Shown one piece after another: positions 6,743 to 9,163 of a DNA stretch of 9,163 bases. The notes beneath the pieces are model-generated. The model ran no database searches. It was not told where the DNA came from and worked only from the letters and a program-made list of their open reading frames with translations. Both the position numbers and the translations under genes were made by a program. Location: contig DASUSF010000422.1 of NCBI GenBank assembly GCA_036375275.1, positions 1 to 9,163 on the forward strand. The letters run 5' to 3'. This stretch comes from DASUSF01 sp036375275 (GTDB taxonomy: Bacteria; Pseudomonadota; Alphaproteobacteria; Geminicoccales; Geminicoccaceae). The number at the start of each line of letters is the position of its first letter. Position 1 is the stretch's first letter.

Positions 6743-6799
6743 CGGGCGCCGTCCCGGATCGGCGGGACGGTCATCGGGCGCCGTCCCGGATCAGCGGGA
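6736..6799. repeat. 32-bp tandem duplication at a gene junction
   Basis: Units 6736-6767 and 6768-6799 are identical except for one base (G at 6761, A at 6793). Each unit contains the minus-strand sequence CGATGACCG, with an ATG start overlapping a TGA stop. The unit at 6768-6799 ends the isochorismatase-family gene (TGA 6773-6771); the other unit begins the alpha/beta-hydrolase (ATG 6742-6740). Confidence 0.95.
6739..6774 (-). CDS. 11-codon mini-ORF linking two genes, made by the duplication
   Basis: The reading frame MTVPPIRDGAR starts at ATG 6774-6772, which overlaps the TGA of the isochorismatase-family gene (6773-6771). It ends in TGA 6741-6739, which overlaps the ATG of the alpha/beta-hydrolase (6742-6740). 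Its last seven residues (IRDGAR plus the preceding context) repeat the end of the isochorismatase-family protein (LIRDGAR). It probably has no function as a peptide, but it can pass ribosomes from one gene to the next by two stop/start overlaps. Whether it is translated is unknown. Confidence 0.4.
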   Translation of the reverse strand: MTVPPIRDGAR

Positions 6800-7325
6800 G
6801 GAGCGTCCTGAACGCCTGCGTCCCCGCCCGCTCCAGCCATTCGAAGACGACCATCTCGCTGGTCACCACCGGGACGCCTGCGGCCTGCATCCGGGCGAGG
6901 GCGCGCTCGCGGTTCTCGGGCGCGCGGGACGCCACGGCGTCGGCCACGACCACCGCGTCGAGGCCGAGCGCCCTGAAGCCGAGGGCGGTCTGCAGGACGC
7001 AGACGTGCGCCTCCATCCCGCCGATCACCAGCTGCGGCCGGCGGGCCTCGAGCACGGTCTCGCGGATCCTCGGATCGCCGGACGCGGCGAACGCCAGCTT
7101 CGGCCACACCCGCTCCGGCTCGATCAGCTCGCGCAGGTCCTCGACCGTGGGGCCGAGACGCTCCGGATACTGCTCGGTCGCGAGCAGCGGAACGTCGAGC
7201 GCGCGGGCCGCCTCGATCAGGAAGCGGCTCCGCCGGATGCAGGCCGCGCCATCCGCGACCGCAGGAGCCAGCGCCGCCTGGATGTCGACGATCATCAGCA
7301 ACGAACGATGCGCCTGGAGAAGCAT
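6771..7325 (-). CDS. Isochorismatase-family cysteine hydrolase
   Basis: 184 residues with the isochorismatase-like (nicotinamidase/YcaC) fold. The catalytic triad of the family is visible: Asp14 in MIVDIQ (11-16), Lys76 in WPKLAFA (74-80) and Cys109 in GGMEAHVCVLQTA (102-114). The family cleaves C-N or vinyl-ether bonds of small molecules by way of the cysteine; the substrate here cannot be told from sequence. The residues before the Lys (TEQYPERLGPT, 50-60) match the YcaC-like branch rather than true isochorismatase. There is no carrier-protein domain, so it is not a siderophore EntB-type enzyme. The start at 7325 has a strong GGAGGGAG eight bases upstream. It is the first gene of a two-gene unit and is divergent from the DEAD-box helicase gene, with which it shares a 145-bp control region. 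Confidence 0.88.
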   Translation of the reverse strand: MLLQAHRSLLMIVDIQAALAPAVADGAACIRRSRFLIEAARALDVPLLATEQYPERLGPTVEDLRELIEPERVWPKLAFAASGDPRIRETVLEARRPQLVIGGMEAHVCVLQTALGFRALGLDAVVVADAVASRAPENRERALARMQAAGVPVVTSEMVVFEWLERAGTQAFRTLLPLIRDGAR

Positions 7326-7333
7326 GCGCGAGT

Positions 7334-7341
7334 CTCCCTCC
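7334..7341 (-). promoter_or_regulatory. Ribosome binding site GGAGGGAG of the isochorismatase-family gene
   Basis: Read on the minus strand, GGAGGGAG stands eight bases before ATG 7325 and fixes that start. Confidence 0.7.
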
Positions 7342-7376
7342 GACCGACCGGAACAGGGGGTTCTATTGAGGCGTCA

Positions 7377-7404
7377 TTGACATATCATAGCGAATCCCTA
7401 AATC
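7377..7404 (+). promoter_or_regulatory. Candidate sigma-70 promoter for the DEAD-box helicase
   Basis: A perfect TTGACA (7377-7382) is followed after 16 bases by TAAATC (7399-7404), in the only AT-rich patch between the divergent genes. The -10 box is weak. A start about 60-65 bases before ATG 7471 would follow. Confidence 0.45.
7384..7389 (-). promoter_or_regulatory. Candidate -10 box TATGAT for the isochorismatase-family gene
   Basis: TATGAT on the minus strand is a good -10 box at a fitting distance from ATG 7325 (about 60 bases). The expected -35 region (around 7407-7412) does not match TTGACA. It lies right beside the -35 box of the opposite promoter, so the two would compete. Confidence 0.35.
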
Positions 7405-7470
7405 GAGCGCAGGTTCGACGTTCAACCGACAGCCGCGATCCCTGCGTGGATCGGCCGGATCAGGGCCCAT

Positions 7471-9163
7471 ATGACGTTCAACGATTTCGCGCTTCGGCCG
7501 GAGATCCTCCGGGCCGTCGAGGAAGCCGGCTACGTGCAGCCGACGCCGATCCAGGAGAAGGCGATCCCGATCATCCTGGAGGGCAAGGACCTCCTCGGCA
7601 TCGCCCAGACCGGCACCGGCAAGACGGCCGCCTTCGTGCTGCCGATGATCGAGCGCCTCGCCATGGGCCAGGCGAAGGCGCGCATGCCGCGCTCGCTGAT
7701 CCTCAGCCCGGTGCGCGAGCTGGCGACCCAGACGGCCGCCTATTTCGAGACGTACGGCAAGTACCTGAAGCTCACCCAGGCCCTGCTGATCGGCGGGGTC
7801 AGCCTCGACGAGCAGTCGAAGAAGCTGGAGCGCGGCGTCGACGTGCTGATCGCGACGCCGGGCCGGCTGATCGATCAGTTCGAGCGCGGCCGGGTGCTGC
7901 TCGGCGGCATCACGATCCTGGTCATCGACGAGGCGGACCGGATGCTCGACATGGGATTCATCCCCGACGTCGAGCGCATCGTCCGGCTGCTCACCCGGCG
8001 CCAGCAGACCATGATGTTCTCGGCGACCATGCCGGCCGAGGTGCGCCGCCTCGCCAACACCTTCCTCGATCATCCCGAGGAGGTCCAGGCGTCGCCGCCC
8101 GCGACCTCGGCGGAGAACGTCACCGACCACCTGATGGTCGTCCCGCCGCGCCAGAAGTTCAAGGCGCTGCAGCGGCTGATCGACACCCTGGACGTCGACA
8201 AGGCGATCATCTTCTGCAACCGGAAGCGGGAGGTGGCGAGCCTCCGCAAGCAGCTCGAGCGGGCCGGGCGGAACGTCCGGGACATCCACGGCGACCTCGA
8301 CCAGTCGCAGCGCACCCAGGCGCTCGAGGCCTTCAAGCGCGGCGAGATCGATTTCCTGGTCGCGACCGACGTCGCGGCGCGCGGTCTCGACATCGCGATG
8401 CTGCCCTGCGTGATCAACTACGACGTCCCGACCCATCCCGACGACTACGTGCACCGGATCGGCCGCACCGGGCGGGCCGGCAAGGAGGGCCGCGCGTTCA
8501 CCCTCGCGCTGCCCGAAGAGGGCCGCCTCGTGGGCGCGATCACCCGGCTCACCGGCCGGCCGATCCCGCGCCTGCCGCTCCGGGGCTTCGAGGACGAGGC
8601 CCTGGTCGACGAGCCGAAGGGGCGCGGGCGGCGGGGCCGGGTCACGGCTGCGGACCCGGTGTCGGAAGCGGGGAGCGCGCGCCCGGTCGAGGTCGAGACC
8701 GTGGCGGAGGCCGCGCAGGCGGAGCCGGCGGCGCGGAGCCGCCGACGCCGGCGACCGGTCGCGGATCCGGGCCCGGAGGCAGGGCCGGTCGAGCCCGCCG
8801 CGGCCCCGCCCGAGGCCGAGGCGGCACCGGGCGAGCGACGCCAGCCGCGCCGGAGCCGTCGCCCGGCCGAGGCGCCCGGGCCGGACGTCGAGGCGCGCGG
8901 GCCGGACGTCGAGGCGGGCGGGCCGTCCGCGCCGGAGGTCAACGGGACGGAGAGCGCGGACGCCGCGGCTGAGGCCGCCGGCGGCGAAGCCGCACCTGCC
9001 GAGGTCGCACCTGCCGAGGTCGCACCTCCGGAGACCGGTCGCCGCGGCGAGCGTCCGGGCCGAGCGCGCGGCGAGCGACAGCGTCAGCCGGCGCGGCGGG
9101 CCGGGGCGCAGGACCGGCAGGGCGAACAGCGCGAGCCGGTGGTCGGCATGGGCGACCACGTGC
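7471..9163 (+). CDS. rhlE: RhlE-type DEAD-box ATP-dependent RNA helicase (3' end cut by window)
   Basis: 564 residues are visible and the frame is still open at the last base. All helicase motifs are present: Q motif GYVQPTPIQ (20-28), Walker A AQTGTGKT (45-52), PVRELA (80-85), TPGRL (129-133), DEAD (153-156), SAT (184-186), IIFCNRK (246-252), VATDVAARGLD (297-307) and HRIGRTGRAG (328-337). It should unwind short RNA duplexes with ATP in the cytoplasm, as in ribosome assembly and RNA turnover. From about residue 380 an Arg-, Ala-, Pro- and Glu-rich low-complexity tail follows, with basic clusters such as RSRRRRRP, typical of RhlE proteins that bind RNA through a disordered C-terminus. The start at 7471 has AGGG (7462-7465) five bases upstream and the first residues MTFNDFALRPEIL match the family's usual start. 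The last visible residues VVGMGDHV look close to the natural end. Confidence 0.93.
   Translation, partial: MTFNDFALRPEILRAVEEAGYVQPTPIQEKAIPIILEGKDLLGIAQTGTGKTAAFVLPMIERLAMGQAKARMPRSLILSPVRELATQTAAYFETYGKYLKLTQALLIGGVSLDEQSKKLERGVDVLIATPGRLIDQFERGRVLLGGITILVIDEADRMLDMGFIPDVERIVRLLTRRQQTMMFSATMPAEVRRLANTFLDHPEEVQASPPATSAENVTDHLMVVPPRQKFKALQRLIDTLDVDKAIIFCNRKREVASLRKQLERAGRNVRDIHGDLDQSQRTQALEAFKRGEIDFLVATDVAARGLDIAMLPCVINYDVPTHPDDYVHRIGRTGRAGKEGRAFTLALPEEGRLVGAITRLTGRPIPRLPLRGFEDEALVDEPKGRGRRGRVTAADPVSEAGSARPVEVETVAEAAQAEPAARSRRRRRPVADPGPEAGPVEPAAAPPEAEAAPGERRQPRRSRRPAEAPGPDVEARGPDVEAGGPSAPEVNGTESADAAAEAAGGEAAPAEVAPAEVAPPETGRRGERPGRARGERQRQPARRAGAQDRQGEQREPVVGMGDHV
8878..8919 (+). repeat. 21-bp in-frame tandem repeat in the helicase tail
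   Basis: Two units (8878-8898, 8899-8919) encode GPDVEAR and GPDVEAG and differ by one base. The repeat keeps the frame, so it lengthens the disordered tail by seven residues. Confidence 0.8.
8992..9030 (+). repeat. 15-bp in-frame tandem repeat in the helicase tail
   Basis: GCACCTGCCGAGGTC stands twice (8992-9006, 9007-9021) and is followed by a diverged partial third unit, encoding APAEV-APAEV-APPET. It keeps the reading frame. Confidence 0.8.

Noticed and set aside
7363..9159. Minus-strand open frame of 598 codons opposite the helicase, and a plus-strand frame 6633-8972
   Set aside because: All DEAD-box motifs lie in the frame starting at 7471; the other frames are compositionally skewed shadows, and 6633-8972 would run antisense through two real genes.
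1..9163. tRNA, rRNA, CRISPR array, transposase or phage genes
   Set aside because: None was found: no regularly spaced repeat array, no recognisable RNA-gene sequence and no transposase motif was seen by reading; a covariance-model scan was not possible here.

Overview
The window is very GC-rich, densely packed bacterial DNA and most likely comes from an alphaproteobacterium. The gene content, codon use and the style of the intergenic repeats fit Methylobacterium/Methylorubrum or a close relative. The genus is an inference from pattern memory, since no rRNA or other decisive marker is present.

Left part (1-2993, + strand): the 3' end of an operon for a membrane complex related to hydrogenase-4 and complex I, in the order hyfF-like (C-terminal part only), hyfG-like (NuoC-NuoD fusion) and hyfI-like (NuoB-like). 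The large subunit has lost all four cysteines that hold the NiFe centre (RTSGDS at residues 205-210 and DPSWFQ at 464-469), while the small subunit keeps its four [4Fe-4S] cysteines. The complex is therefore best read as an energy-converting hydrogenase-related (Ehr) complex: a quinone-linked or ion-pumping module that cannot be a classical hydrogenase. No HyfH-type ferredoxin gene lies between the G and I genes. Both gaps between these genes are filled by a copy of the same 148-bp repeat. Each copy begins with the TAG stop of the upstream gene and ends at, or a few bases before, the Shine-Dalgarno sequence of the downstream gene.

Middle part (3033-7325, - strand): a 902-residue cytoplasmic GH63/MGH1-like glucosidase that converges on the Ehr operon, a 308-bp gap, then a two-gene unit of an isochorismatase-family cysteine hydrolase followed by an alpha/beta-hydrolase. 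The junction of these two genes carries a 32-bp tandem duplication. It appears to have split an original ATGA stop/start overlap and created an 11-codon mini-ORF that overlaps the downstream start in the same way.

Right part (7326-9163, + strand): a divergent promoter region, then a RhlE-type DEAD-box RNA helicase with a long, repetitive Arg/Pro/Ala/Glu-rich tail that runs off the window. No tRNA, rRNA, CRISPR array, transposase or phage gene was seen.
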